DNA of 64,000 nucleotides from Primulina eburnea (lineage: Eukaryota > Streptophyta > Magnoliopsida > Lamiales > Gesneriaceae): assembly GCF_022965805.1 (NCBI RefSeq), contig NC_133103.1, forward strand, positions 27,456,329-27,520,328, written 5' to 3'. Position numbers and translations under genes: made by a program. The notes beneath the pieces were generated by a model, which made no database searches, was not told where the DNA came from, and was given only the letters and a program-made list of their open reading frames with translations. Each line of letters starts with the position of its first letter. Within the stretch, counting starts at the first letter, position 1. This document shows, piece after piece, positions 1 through 11,193 of the stretch.

Positions 1-1262
1 TATTGATGATACTTAGGGGATCATGAGACCATACTACTAGACGCTCTTACCATGATCCGATGGATGCAATCAGAAATGAGTTCTGATATTCTTGATCAAG
101 AAGTTGATGAAAAAAATGGGACTAACTAGGTTAAACCCTAATAAGAATAAATGTTATTCTGAATCACATGAAGATATGGACCCACGGCTATTTGTATCTA
201 TGGACCATTGAGGGTCACACAAGTATCGGATTTTGTGTTCCCATTGAGAAAATCAAAATTCAAGGAGTTGAAATTTGGTAACTATAGTTTGTTGGAGACC
301 AAACATGAAGCTTATAAAGGTATTTATGAGTTGATTCCATAAGATGGAAGAAATAGAAGTTAACTTAATTGCTAATTAAGGAAGGAGAGTGGAGCTGCCT
401 TTTTTGTGATGGAGTTTACCAAACTGGCAGTCGCCCACCCAATATGGTATGTGAAAATTTTGATGTTCGAAATGTTCAATTTTTTCATTATATGAACAAG
501 ACTTATATCCTTGATGCATCGTCACTCTCGGATCGTCGATCAGGACTATAATGAGTTCAGAATCATTTATTTAGTGAATTTTGAATTTACTAATTAAATG
601 TTTGTATTAGTAGTGGTGACTACCAACATATAAATATATATCATGTGTCATCAAAAGTTGACAAACAAATATTATAATGAATAACAATATAAGAATTTAA
701 AATAATAAAAAATTGTAGAGTCCTAGTACCACAAGGATTAGGAAGTCCTTTTGGGAAAGGCACTCCTATTCCAACCTCTATATATACACCATGAGGGGCC
801 ATAAATCTAATAACAAGTTTGCACACAAAAACACAACAAAGCTCTCTCATTTCCTCACATCAAGTTTCGGCCACCTTGATTTTCAAGGTAAAATTTTTAG
901 CCACTTGTTCTTCCACCGCCACCGTCGCACTGTCCCCGGATTTTGGAAATTCAGAGGTCCTAGTCGCATTGCACAAATCGTTTGCGATTTTTAGTGCAAT
1001 CCAGGCAAGGAGGACAGTCTTCGATGTGGACTTAATTAAGTGATCAAGGTTGAAGAGCCGTTTGTAGAGATTTACAAGAATGACTATTTCTGATTAAAAA
1101 TAGGAATAGTTTGGAGTCCAGCGTTGTATAAGTGCAGGTATAAACCCTTGCACCCTAAGAATGAAATTTTAAACACACGATGCCCAAGCAACGTTTCGAT
1201 TGTCGAAATGAAAATTTTAAACTTCTGCTGCATATTGGGTACGAGAATACTATGTCCCAATA
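1..1262 (+). repeat. Degenerate copia-type LTR or element end
   Basis: No convincing gene. The stretch is AT-rich with a TATATATAC box near 778-786. It is followed by a pyrimidine-rich leader (about 830-960) and an ending of the kind seen in plant Ty1/copia LTRs (about 1195-1262). Short ORFs here have no family features. It may be an insertion in the intron of the neighbouring gene. Neither LTR edge nor a target duplication could be fixed, so the assignment rests on style only. Confidence 0.3.
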
Positions 1263-1936
1263 GGAATAAAACAGAAGCAATCTAGCAAGGGAGCAAGAGG
1301 AGCAGTTCCCAAACATTAAAAAAAAAAAAAAAAATTACGCATGACTTGCTCTCGAAAAATGTTAGAAATTACATGTAGCGCACCCTCAACCTGGGACAAC
1401 CAGTGATTTAGTAACCATCAAATTCAATTCATGCAACCCAACTCTTATTTACATGTTTAAAGATCACATCTATTCACTCAACCAAAAAAGGACAAAATAA
1501 CAAATGGGGAGCTTGAAGAAAGGCAGCACAAACATAGAAATACACCTAAATAGAATCCCAAAATATTTCAACCGAGAAAAATTATTCATTCAACACGTAT
1601 TAAACTGAAAAGAAAATATATTTATATCAGAACCAAATCTGTGTACTGTAGCACAACTTTTAACCCTCAGCGGTTCATAGTCAGAAGGCAAAAATCAGGC
1701 AAAAAACCATCAGATCCAATCAATCTGAATTTCCCACTCGAAGCCAAGTAGAGCAAACCCACGTCTCCTTTAAGCAAATACCTCACTAAAACCCACATAA
1801 ACTGGAAACACAACCATCAAATACATGCACACAAGATATACTTAAACCCACTAAGAATCAAGAGATGTATGCACAGAGTGAGCGCGAAGGAAGCGCAGAT
1901 CTGAGTAAAAGAGAGGAGTAGAAGCTGAGGTCTTAC
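1263..1936 (-). other. Putative intron 1 of the exon at 1937-2004
   Basis: On the minus strand this follows a GTAAGA donor and contains no ORF. It holds an A17 tract at 1318-1334 and otherwise ordinary AT-rich sequence. I looked for a second exon of the gene on the minus strand down to position 1 and did not find one. The rest of the gene either lies left of the window or is missing. Confidence 0.4.
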
Positions 1937-2004
1937 TCCTGGTAAGCGGAGAGAATGAAGACCGAGACAAATAGGAGTCTCCCGAGGAAAGACAGGAAAG
2001 CCAT
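1937..2004 (-). CDS. Exon 1, HR-like lesion-inducing protein (partial)
   Basis: Reading the minus strand from the ATG at 2004-2002 gives 22 codons, MAFLSFLGRLLFVSVFILSA then YQ, plus the first two bases (GA) of a Glu codon, followed directly by the donor GTAAGA at 1936-1931. The hydrophobic start, ending in SAYQE at an exon boundary, matches my knowledge of the plant HR-like lesion-inducing (HRLI) family. These are small membrane proteins whose first exon encodes the first transmembrane segment. Without splicing the frame ends at once (TAA), which supports the donor. No other exon is in the window, so the gene continues to the left, is interrupted by the retroelement debris at 1-1262, or is a captured fragment. 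It is the only host gene signal I can see. Confidence 0.55.
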
Positions 2005-2140
2005 TGGCGCTGCGAGGATCGAAGGAAGACCCAGAAAATCACTCTCAGACACTCCCCGTCTTTCTCTCTAAGCGACGGAGATTCAAATGGGGGGAGAATG
2101 AATGAGAGAAATTCGAGGGGGCCTTGTAATGGTTGAGTTG
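2005..2140 (-). promoter_or_regulatory. 5' UTR and proximal promoter of the HRLI-like exon
   Basis: Upstream of the ATG on the minus strand the sequence is CT-rich (2040-2125), as in many plant 5' UTRs. It has no upstream ATG close to the start. No clear TATA box could be picked out. The assignment follows from the exon next to it. Confidence 0.35.
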
Positions 2141-2439
2141 TGGAGTTCTTATTTAATTGTCGCTTACAATTGTTTGAACAAGTAATTATTTTTTTATAAT
2201 TGATTTTATTTTTCCTTCCAGTGACCTTTTGTGCACTTAATTATTCATTTAAATGAAGCATCACACATAGAAGATTCATGCATATGTTACACTATATTAA
2301 ATGATGCATCACACAGTAGATTCATGTAAATTGATATTTCCTTTCAATTATTGCTCAAATTAAGTATTCTCAGCTCCTCCATTTTTTTTATATATTAACT
2401 ATTTTCGATTAATTTTAACAGAGATGAATTATAAAAATA
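2141..2439. other. AT-rich spacer, nothing recognised
   Basis: No ORF, RNA gene, repeat boundary or recognisable motif was found on either strand. Confidence 0.5.
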
Positions 2440-3480
2440 TGGTATATTGTGTATCCGAATATTCCATCTACTAAAATTAAGGTTCGAATATCAGTGGTTG
2501 TTTGGGGATGGAGGACCGGAGACGATTAAGATATTAAATATTTGAAAGTTAAATTTTTATTTTAGATAAGAAAATATTTATTTTAAATATTTTAAAATTT
2601 ATTGTTTTTTAAGGTCAAATTTAAATTAATTAGAGGAAGCAAAGAATTTTATGTATTTTATAAAGAGATTTTTGAAAATATGTATTTTTAAACCTTTTTT
2701 AATTTAATCATAATGATTTTTTAAATCTTAATTAGCCTAATTTATTAATTAAAAAATAGTAATGATTAAGCCTATTAATTAAAAAGCTAAGAAGCATTTT
2801 TTTTTTATATTTATTTACACCTAAAACTAAACACACACACACACACCTAAATACCTACACACACACAAACCCCACAAAACACACACCATTCAAGTTAAAA
2901 AAAAATAAGAGAAGAAACAACGGGTGAATCCTCTTGCAAGCTTATTCGATCTTCTTCCTCGTTCTTCCTTCCAACCACGATCATGCGACTCCCTTGCATC
3001 CCAATGTGGGTTTTCGGTGCGGTTTTGACAATAAAAAGGGTAGAAAAAAAATAGAAATCGTCATTCTTCGTATCGACGTTCCACCACTTCGGTTTTCATA
3101 TTTCGAGTGTTTTAAACGCAATGGCACGCCTTGATCTTCCTTCACTCATCTTTTACGCCATATTATACTTTTTGATACATGATTGCATGAAAACATGATA
3201 TACTTCTTTTATTCTCGTTTTTATATCATAAACATGATAAAACTAGAGTTTTCATCTTTTAAAACTCTTCCTTATGTTGCATAAAGGGGCTGCCATAGTA
3301 GGGCTATGGGAAAAGATGTTTTATGTTTTTCCAACACGTTAAGGGCCCATAGATGCATAAATAAGGGCTGCACATGTATGGTTGATGGCTTAAAAAAAAT
3401 TGAATTGTATGCGAGCTCGGGATTCGGCTAAGGTTTCTGTTAAGAAACTATTGAAACTTGCACTACTCTTTTTGATTAAA
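2440..3480 (+). repeat. Diverged Tekay-type LTR fragment
   Basis: The order of features parallels the start of the LTR of element A (4631 on). An A/T stretch near 2505 resembles the post-start region of A. Next come a (CA)n-rich block at 2832-2887, a CATTCAAGTT word, and a leader with a CGTTCC/CGGTTTT-rich segment (3050-3130). Similarity is patchy, so this is an old relative rather than a copy. The 66-codon ORF at 2934-3134 has no family features. Confidence 0.4.
2832..2887 (+). repeat. (CA)n-rich low-complexity tract
   Basis: Interrupted CA dinucleotides with CACCTAA units. Similar tracts lie at the matching place in both LTRs of element A (5098-5160 and 20321-20385). Confidence 0.8.
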
Positions 3481-4231
3481 AAGTACTAAATTTTTTTTCC
3501 ATTAATCTCTGCCAAATTGAAATATACATATACTTTAAAATAAAAGTTGCACCATTTTAAAAATAAAAAACCAACTATATTTGAAAATCGAAGGAAATTG
3601 TTTACCAAACATAAAATCATCAAATGTTTTCAACTCATAACTTAGCAATATTTCAAAATAAAGTCAGCTCTAACAACCTCTCAAAAACCACCCAAAATCA
3701 TAATAAAAGTCATAAAAATCCTTAACATAAACTTTAAATCATAAATGCGGAAAAACTAGCGCTGGTCCTCGGGTTATGTGCACCTTCAGTCCAGTCAGAT
3801 CAACCATCAAGACCTCCATTATCATTATTATTATACTCATCTGCATCGATCACAACTAGTGAGTCTAAAAACTCAACACACCGTAATCTTGATAACAAAC
3901 AATACGTATACAAGCACACACAACAGTGAAAATACTTTTGCATAAAATAACATTTTCATAATCATGCATACTTAAACATTTTCATATTATCATAAACATA
4001 TTCATATTCATCATAAACATACTTCATATCATCACATACATATTTGTATCTTTTTTTCGTTGAATTCATATCGTTAATTGTGACTTTCGTATTCGTATTG
4101 GAGGCGACAAATCTATTTACATGTAACAACAGTACTGGGCGGCGAGGACATCAGCGAGACAGCGACTCTCTCACCCGTCAACTGAGCCTTGACCTTACGT
4201 ATTCACATATCATCATATTCTTATTAGTCAC
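3481..4231 (-). repeat. G LTR, copy 1, first part (Tekay-type)
   Basis: The minus-strand reading of 3770-3880 resembles the R/U5 part of the LTR of element A around 7079-7195: a GAGT-TTAGACTCACTAG word, then GATCGATGCAG, then a segment ending in CCCGAGGACC. It is therefore the downstream end of a Tekay-type LTR on the minus strand. From about 3843 it also matches 50363-51896 (minus the CACTA element) as a direct repeat. It is cut by element C after GTCAC (4227-4231). Nothing clear was found in 3481-3560. Confidence 0.6.
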
Positions 4232-6043
4232 TGATGTGATCTCGCTGCAATAAGGTAAGCCGGGTAAAGAGCTCCATCGGATCAGATTAACAATTTATAG
4301 TGTTTGGGAATTTTGATTGAAGATAATGACTAGGATTTACACCTGCAACAAGAGAGTAACTCGTGAATGGGCGCCGGAGAGGTGTCCAACGTGGCCACTC
4401 CGATGCTAAAGTCAGCAAGTTGAGGATGAACACAAGCAATATTTGAGAGAAAATATGTGTAATGCTTAGAGTTCAAAGATTTCAAAATCAATAAATGAGA
4501 AGTGTTCCTGCTATTTATAGTAGAAAATGGGGTAGGTACCTCGATTCCAGTGCCACATACTAAGTATGGCAAGTCGGTTGCCTATACTCTAGCTTCTGAT
4601 GGTTTCTAGGACACTCCAAAGCCAAGTTGTTGTAGTGCCCAAAAAAATTCAGTACACGTATAACCTATGCATTTATTTAATTATTAGATCAATTATTTAC
4701 TTTTAAATGAGTTTTGGTCATGCATAATTTTAAATGTATTATTTTAAATTATTTACGTTTATGGGATGCACGTTAAAATGTCTTTCGAGTTTCATGTTTC
4801 AGGCGATTATTCGAGGCGGGTTGAGGAAAAGACCCGGGGACGATTTTTGGCAATTTAAAAGAAGGTATTTTATTTTAAGTTGAGAGTGGGGGTATTTTAA
4901 ATAATTTAGTGAGTTTTAGCATTTTTGAGCCTAAATATTTAATTAGTAATTTTAAGACCTTTAAACTTTCAAAGTCTAGTTTGGTGTATTATATTTTAAT
5001 TAAAGAGTTTTATTTAAAAGTTAAGTGTGAGTTAATGTTTTGATTAGTAGACTACTATTTTAATTAAACAAAAGTTAGTCTCCTAATTTATTTAATACAC
5101 ACGCACACACACAAACCCACTTTTACACACACCTGTAACACGCCTAAACACACACACACTCTAGCATTCAAGTTTTATTATTATTTTTGAGAGAGAAGTT
5201 AGGGTTCTTGAGAGCATAGGCAGCCGCCCCCTTCCCCCATCATTTCCAGCAATTTCGTTGCATTTTATTCAAGAAAAACGGTGCCACGTTCGTCCCGGAT
5301 CAAGCCTCTCTCCATCTCCGCTTCGGTGTCGTCTTTCGGTAACGTTATCGTCATAAAGGCACGTATAATCTGTTCTTGCTGTGTCGATCAAGTCATATAT
5401 TGTATTGCGTTGTTTTTATGCGTAAAAGTTATGTATGATGCTAGTAGTTTGAGCGGATCATGAATCGGATCAATTTCGAAGGAAAATTTTTAGATCTAAA
5501 ACCCGTTTTTACTGTTCATGTCAAAACTGCGATTTTTCTGTTCATATTTTGGGAAAACTTTCGACGGTAAAAACGTAGAACTTTTCGATACCTTCGATTT
5601 GATATATGGTTCGAAATTTTTGGACAAATATTGAGTGAGTTATGGAGTTTTCGTGGGACTGCTCAAACTGCGTTTCAGAAAAGTTATGATATTGATAATT
5701 CTTGAAGTTTCAGTGTTGCAGTCTTCGTGGGAAACCGACGGGCGATCGTTGCTGCGTATAAGCATGTTAGTATTGAGGTTTGGTGTATTTTTAAGGTTTT
5801 GATGTACGTTGTTAGGCGTTTGAATTAGTTAAAGTTGTAGGAAAGTGATTGATGCTAATTGCATAATTGGTGTTGCATTGTGTAGTATAGTGCACGTTGT
5901 GTTTGAGGTGTTTGGATAAGTTTTGACGCAATATTATGGTGTCCTAAGAAGGGTCATAAGGTGTTAAACTTTGTGCCATTGAGTTGCAATTGGGAGGATA
6001 GGCACGTGCATAAGTTTTCTCGCAGGTATCAACATACAGTAGG

Positions 6044-6378
6044 CACACGGACCCTAACACGGACCCGGGCACGGGGTCCGTGCATTTGTTATTCCTTCAG
6101 TGTCAATTTTGCGAGACAGCACGGACCCTTACACGGATGAGGGCACGAGGTCCGTGCCTTTGGGTTTCACCTAGTGTATTTTTCCAGTGCCTATACGGAT
6201 GTCCACCCGGACCCTGACACGGGGTACGTGCCCCTCCTCCCTTTCAATGTCTTTCTCCAGAGTCTACCCGGACCCCTACACGGACCTCAGCACGGGGTCC
6301 GTGTTTCCCCTTTTCTGCACGCACATTTTACAGTACCTACACGGACCCGGAGCCGGACCTGGGCACGGGGTCCGTGTC
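6044..6378 (+). repeat. A 5' LTR: CACGGACC inverted-repeat modules
   Basis: Five modules of about 70 bp. Each starts with CACGGACCC or a close variant and ends with CACGGGGTCCGTG, so the two ends can pair. The spacers between modules are unrelated T-rich sequence. The block is much richer in GC than the rest of the LTR. Confidence 0.85.
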
Positions 6379-6682
6379 CTTCATATTTTGGGAAAAATAT
6401 TATAACACGTTTGAGGTTTGGGGTTATGGTTTAGTGCAAGGATTATCCAGGGTCGTGTTATGGGAAATGTTAGAACGTCCTAAGTATTGATTTGGACTTG
6501 AGAGTAAGTATGATTCCTACGTTTAAGTTTTGCAAATTCATGTTAGTTGGTGCAGCAACGGCCCCGATCGAGGTCCAACGAATCCCTCAACGCCAAGTAA
6601 GTATGTTGACGTGCAAAGAAAATATGTCAAGTTTTTGAGGTATGCTAAATGTCTTGTGACCAAATTATGTTAGGATTGGAAA

Positions 6683-6800
6683 GCGTTAAATTATGAACGG
6701 GGACTAATCCGCCCGTTAAATTATGAACGGGTTAGATCATGGTTGGAAAGCGTTAAATTATGAACGGGGACCAACCAGCCCGTTAAATTATGAACGGGGA
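6683..6800 (+). repeat. A 5' LTR: four CGTTAAATTATGAACGGG repeats
   Basis: Four near-perfect copies of an 18 bp word, in two pairs, each pair led by TTGGAAAG. CGTT and AACG within each copy make it partly palindromic. Confidence 0.85.
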
Positions 6801-7410
6801 TCTTATGTATGTGGCAGTGGATACGTCCATGTCAGCCCAGTACTGTGGTGTGTCTGATCAGGCGTTTATTATGTTATGGGTCACTTGCTTTGAAACATGC
6901 CTCTACGCAAAATGATGAAGTTATGTATGTTTACGTATGCAGTATGTTTATGAAAGTTTATGTTGATGGCACGTCTAGTTTTGTATGTACGTATGTTCAA
7001 GCTTCTAATTATGTATGTCCTATTTTAAAGTGCATGTGATTTTTATTATGTAGTACTCGTTATTCCAGTTTATACGTGTTGAGTCTTTAGACTCACTAGA
7101 CTTGATCGATGCAGGGAGTACGATGAGCAGGAGACAGGAGGTGGCGACCAAGGGGCAGGCTTGGGCTGAGCGGCAGGCTAAACCCGAGGACCGCAAGTTT
7201 ATGTTTATGCAAACTTTTAAAATACTCTGATGTTTTGATTTGAATGTGAGACGTTTTGAGACAGCGTTCTTTTAGCAAACTCTTATTTGGTGATGGATTA
7301 TTTTAAAGATATTTTATGTATGTTGGGTGACGACCGTACGGATGTTTTATTTGATTAAAATTTTTAATTTTCCGCAAATTTTAAGTATGAAAAGTACGGT
7401 TCATTACCGT

Positions 7411-7422
7411 TGGTATCAGAGC
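7411..7422 (+). other. A primer binding site (tRNA-iMet)
   Basis: TGGTATCAGAGC lies two bases inside the 5' LTR and is complementary to the 3' end of plant initiator tRNA-Met, the usual primer of chromoviruses. Confidence 0.92.
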
Positions 7423-7645
7423 GGTGTTCTTGTAAAGGGTTACGCCTACTGCCAGTCGCAAGAAGCTCTCGAAGTCACACCTCAAGTCCGTAAGTTTTAA
7501 AGTTTTGAGTTATGCTATGTACTATGCAATAGGTCATGATTTCAGCATGTTTATGTTTTAAAGTTCAAAATTTCGTGCACCTTATGATGTTGGCATTATA
7601 TTCATGCATGTTGGGTTTACGTGTTGGGCAATTTATTGGAACAGT
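7423..7645 (+). other. A leader between primer site and gag
   Basis: About 220 bp without features except an upstream in-frame ATG at 7604. I prefer the start at 7646 because its product begins MPPSR, typical of these Gag proteins. Confidence 0.5.
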
Positions 7646-8724
7646 ATGCCTCCTAGCCGTGTGATCGACCGTGAAACAAGGGATGAGAACAGAGAGCACC
7701 GAGATGAGGAGAGGGCCAATCCTCCACCACCTCCACCACCAGATATGCAGGCACAGATGCTTGCTGGCATGACGCAATTCTTCGCACAATTTGCGAGGAA
7801 CCAGACTATTGCAGGCCCCGAGGAGAGGCCTAGACCGGAGGTAGTATATGAGAGGTTCCGGAGGATGAGCCCGAAGGAGTTTTCTGGTACTACTGACCCG
7901 ATGGTGGCTGAGGGATGGATCAAGTCCATCGAGGTGATATTTGACTTCATGGAGCTGACGGACGCTGACAGGGTCAGACGTGCTATATTCTTGCTGACAG
8001 GGAACGCTAGACTATGGTGGGAGAGCGCGTCAGTGGCAGTCAATCTGCAAGTGCTGCCTTGGAATGGATTCAAAGAAGTTTTCTACTCAAAGTACTTCAC
8101 TGAGGAAGTACGCTCCCGCCTGACCAGGGAGTATGACACTGAGGCAAGGGGATAGCAGCGTGGCAGACTTTGTCAGAAAGTTTGAGAGGGGGTGTTACTT
8201 CGTACCCCTCATTTCGAATGATGCCCAGGCAAAGCTGAGGCATTTTATGGACGGTTTGCGGCCGATCTTGCGCCGGGATGTGAGGGTAGCTGGTCCTACT
8301 ACGTATGCAGTCGCCGTGTCCAGAGCTTTGGCGGCAGAACAGGACCAGCAAGATATAGAGGCGGATAGACAGGGCAAGAGGCCCTACCAGGCACCGCCGC
8401 AGCACCACCAGCAGCAAAATCAGAGGCCCCAGTTTAAGAGGCCGTTTCAAGGGCCGCCAGCTAAGAAGCCTTTTCATGGACCACCAAGGGGCAAGGGTCC
8501 AGTACAGCAGCAAGGGGCGCCTCAGAAACCCGTTAACTTTCCGGTGTGCCCTAAGTGCAACCGTCAGCACCCGGGGCAGTGCTTATATGGATCGGGCAAG
8601 TGCTTCAAGTGTGGAGCTAGCAACCACATGCTGAAAGAGTGCCCGCAATGGAAGCAGCCAACCCAGGGCAGGGTATTCGCCATGCACGCACAGGAGGCAG
8701 ATCCAGACACCTCCTTACTGACTG
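7646..8724 (+). pseudogene. gag: A gag (frameshifted), exon 1 of gag-pol
   Basis: Gag forms the cytoplasmic virus-like particle and binds element RNA. The start at 7646 gives MPPSRVIDRE, then a proline run and the retrotransposon gag domain with the LWWES region near 8010-8030. The frame breaks near 8140: the first ORF ends at 8155 and the second, open from 8133, carries the rest of the domain (RQGDSSVADFVRKFERG). A Gln/Pro/Lys-rich basic linker and two Cys-rich knuckles follow (CPKCNRQHPGQC and CFKCGASNHMLKEC) at about 8550-8645. The coding sequence then runs into the donor site at 8725. The one-base frameshift makes this copy defective unless bypassed. Confidence 0.88.
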
Positions 8725-8897
8725 GTAAACTTTCCTACCTAAGCAGTATTATTTTTGCTTTGCATGTGGAATTTTCATTTGGGATTATTAGTGTGCTAGT
8801 GTTAGTTTGCATGACTTTGGATATTGAGTTCTGTTGTGTTTTAAGTTACTGTTTGCATGTTGGGGATATAAGTTGGTATTCTGCTAACGCATCTCAG
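8725..8897 (+). other. Spliceosomal-type intron between gag and protease of A
   Basis: A 173 bp segment with donor G|GTAAAC at 8725, acceptor TCTCAG|GA at 8897, T-rich composition and a TGCTAAC branch-like word at 8882-8888. Removing it joins a Gly codon (G+GA) and restores a continuous frame from the Gag knuckle into the protease motif DSGATHSFIS. The length is not a multiple of three, so retention ends the protein at 8937-8939. The corresponding place in B is continuous coding sequence. The branch-like A sits only about 10 nt from the acceptor, so another branch point may be used. Confidence 0.8.
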
Positions 8898-9609
8898 GAA
8901 ACATTTTTATTAAGAGACTATCCACAACTGCACTGGTAGACTCAGGAGCCACTCACTCTTTCATATCGGAGACGTTTGCTAATCATTTGGACCTCAAGTC
9001 CATAGGCCTAGACGTGAACTTTTCAGTGACAGTCCCGTCAGGGGAAGAGCTGTTGGCTACCAGTGTGATAAGAGATATCGATCTAGAACTGCATGGCCAC
9101 CTGGTATATGCAGATTTAATCCTATTGCCGATGCCAAAATTCGACATTATCTTGGGCATGGACTGGCTGACTAAGAATAGAGTTCTGATAGATTTTCAGA
9201 AGAGGTCAGTTTTGGTTAGACCGCCGGGCATGGAGCAATTTCTTTTTGAGCCAGCCAGATGGAGAAGCTTTCCTCGCATGATTTCGTGCATGCAGGCGAA
9301 GAGGTTGATCTCCAAGGGATGTCAGGCCTTCTTGGCTAGTATTATTTCAGCGCCTGACGTGCCCACTCCATCCTTATCAGAGGTGCCAGTAGTCAAAGAA
9401 TTTCCAGACGTCTTTCCTGATGACGTCACCGGCCTTCCACCAGAGAGAGAGGTGGAGTTTGCAATCGAGCTCGTGTCGGGCACAGCGCCAATCTCCAAGG
9501 CGCCATACAGATTAGCTCCAGCTGAGATGTTAGAGCTCAAACAGTAGATTCAGGAGCTCCTCGACAAAGGATTTATCCGCCCTAGTTTCTCACCGTGGGG
9601 CGCACCAGT
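8898..9609 (+). pseudogene. pol: A protease and start of RT, exon 2
   Basis: Aspartic protease that cuts the polyprotein. The active-site motif DSGATHSFIS lies at about 8938-8967, and the second conserved segment with GMDWL at about 9156-9170. The region before RT carries the [18 protein letters not shown] linker and the start of RT. A stop TAG at 9545-9547 replaces a sense codon just before the first RT motif. At 9609 the gene is cut by element B; the remainder resumes after the duplicated CCAGT at 17143. Confidence 0.88.
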
Positions 9610-11043
9610 TGTAGTGACCCGTTCCAGAATCACCTACTAATCAAGAACTAAGCATGCAATTAACCTAATTAATAATAATCAGAGATAACAGCGGAAATAT
9701 GGCCAACGACAATAGTTATACAACCCAATCGAAATCAGAACAATCTCAAAATATATTCGGTACAACCATATCGAATAGAAAAGTACTGAAAACTAAACCA
9801 ACCAGCTACTCACTGTCCTTCTCCTGCTCTTCCTGAGCCATCCAACCTGAGGCCTGCCCCGAGGGAATGGGGTGTCCAAGATAACCAAAACCGAGGACGT
9901 GAGCGATAAGAACGCCCAGTAAAAAAGCATGAGTATACAAGCCTATATGAAATGCACATGCTATGATATGATACCAGGGTAGTCAAGAAACAGGAGTAAC
10001 AAAGGATCTCAAAATGCTCAGTCTAGAGGCGCCAAGTGGATAGTGCCGCACGGTACTCCTCTGGGTCACTGCATCCACTACAAGAACAGACGTGGACCTA
10101 AAATGTCCCGGATCACCGAAGCCCTCCGGACCCGTCGGCCACTGTGTACTCTCGGTGTCCATGCGTCCACAAGACAAGACAGGGCTGAGCGGCCCCACAA
10201 GATATAGCTTATCTCGAAAGAGATACAGCTCAACAATAAAGGCTATCTCGAAGGAGATACGGCTCAACATGAAATGCAACATGCATCATAAAACGTGACA
10301 TAATAGCATGCATCATATGACATATATCAATGCACCACATAATCATGCAACACATATAAGGATGTATACTCGACCAGGATATCTCGGATAGTACTTTCGT
10401 ACCTCTATCACAGCAAGCCTAGCCTTACTCAACACCGCTAATCAGGTCTAGAACAAGCCTACGCATCAAAAGCATACTCAATGAACAATACTACCATGCT
10501 CGACTAGCAAAACCAGTACTACCAAAGGTTTAGGGTTTACCTTCGTCCGTCGATAGCCCTTTGATGTCGATTGTCTCGTAACTCAGGCGTCGCTACGCTA
10601 CCAATCCTGGCAGCTCTTGGCTATCGCTTGACCGACAACTAACCCTAGAAACCTTCCAAACCTAACAAATATGAGACACAACTCAAGAATTTGCAATGCA
10701 AAATGAGGAAATCCGAGCACTATTTATAGGCTATGTTCGGATCCACCGAACCCACTTCGGAACGTCCGAACTCCTACGTGTCCATCAGCTCTTGACACCT
10801 CATGATCGGATCCACCGAACCTACACTTCGGATCATCCGAACTTGCATGTAAACTGACGTGTCGATCAACTCTTGACACCTCATGATCGGATCCACCGAA
10901 CCCACTTCGGATCGTCCGAACTCTTCGGTGCTACCGAACCATCTTCGGTCCGTCCGATCATGACCACGGTCAAAATTACACATTAAACCTTCTTAATCAC
11001 CATTAATCCGTTAATTACCCAATTTGGAATTCGGGCTACTACA
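9610..11043 (-). repeat. B left LTR (3' LTR)
   Basis: 1,434 bp. On the minus strand it contains a CTATAAATAG TATA box (10729-10720). Upstream of the box, at 10735-10960, is an array of TTCGGA/TCCGAA palindromes. Confidence 0.95.
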
Positions 11044-11078
11044 TTCTCCCCCCCTTAAAAGATTTCGTCCTCGAAATC
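11044..11078 (-). other. B polypurine tract and pre-PPT hairpin
   Basis: On the minus strand GATTTCG-AGGA-CGAAATC (11078-11061) is followed by AAGGGGGGGGAGAA (11057-11044), which abuts the 3' LTR. The hairpin loop AGGA is shared with A and D. Confidence 0.88.
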
Positions 11079-11193
11079 AGGCTTAGAGGATGAACAAAAC
11101 GAAATAACAACATCGTTATTACATCTCAATGGTTGTTGAATACAACTGATATTTCAATTACAACTGAAAACACAAACATATACAAAGCATAAC

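Larger units (their letters stand above)
4631..7408 (+). repeat. A 5' LTR
   Basis: About 2,778 bp, TGTAGTGCCC to ATTACC; the terminal CA is changed to CC. It differs from the 3' LTR at roughly 25-30 places by eye. It contains a (CA)n tract, the CACGGACCC/GGGTCCGTG modules at 6044-6378 and the repeats at 6683-6800. The short ORFs in it recur in the 3' LTR and are not genes. Confidence 0.92.

Noticed and set aside
2934..3134. 66-codon ORF as a small gene
   Set aside because: It lies in a degenerate LTR leader, has no recognisable features, and equivalent leaders in A are non-coding.
6174..6434. Overlapping Pro/Arg-rich ORFs in the A LTRs
   Set aside because: They are readings of the CACGGACC modules and occur in two frames at once.
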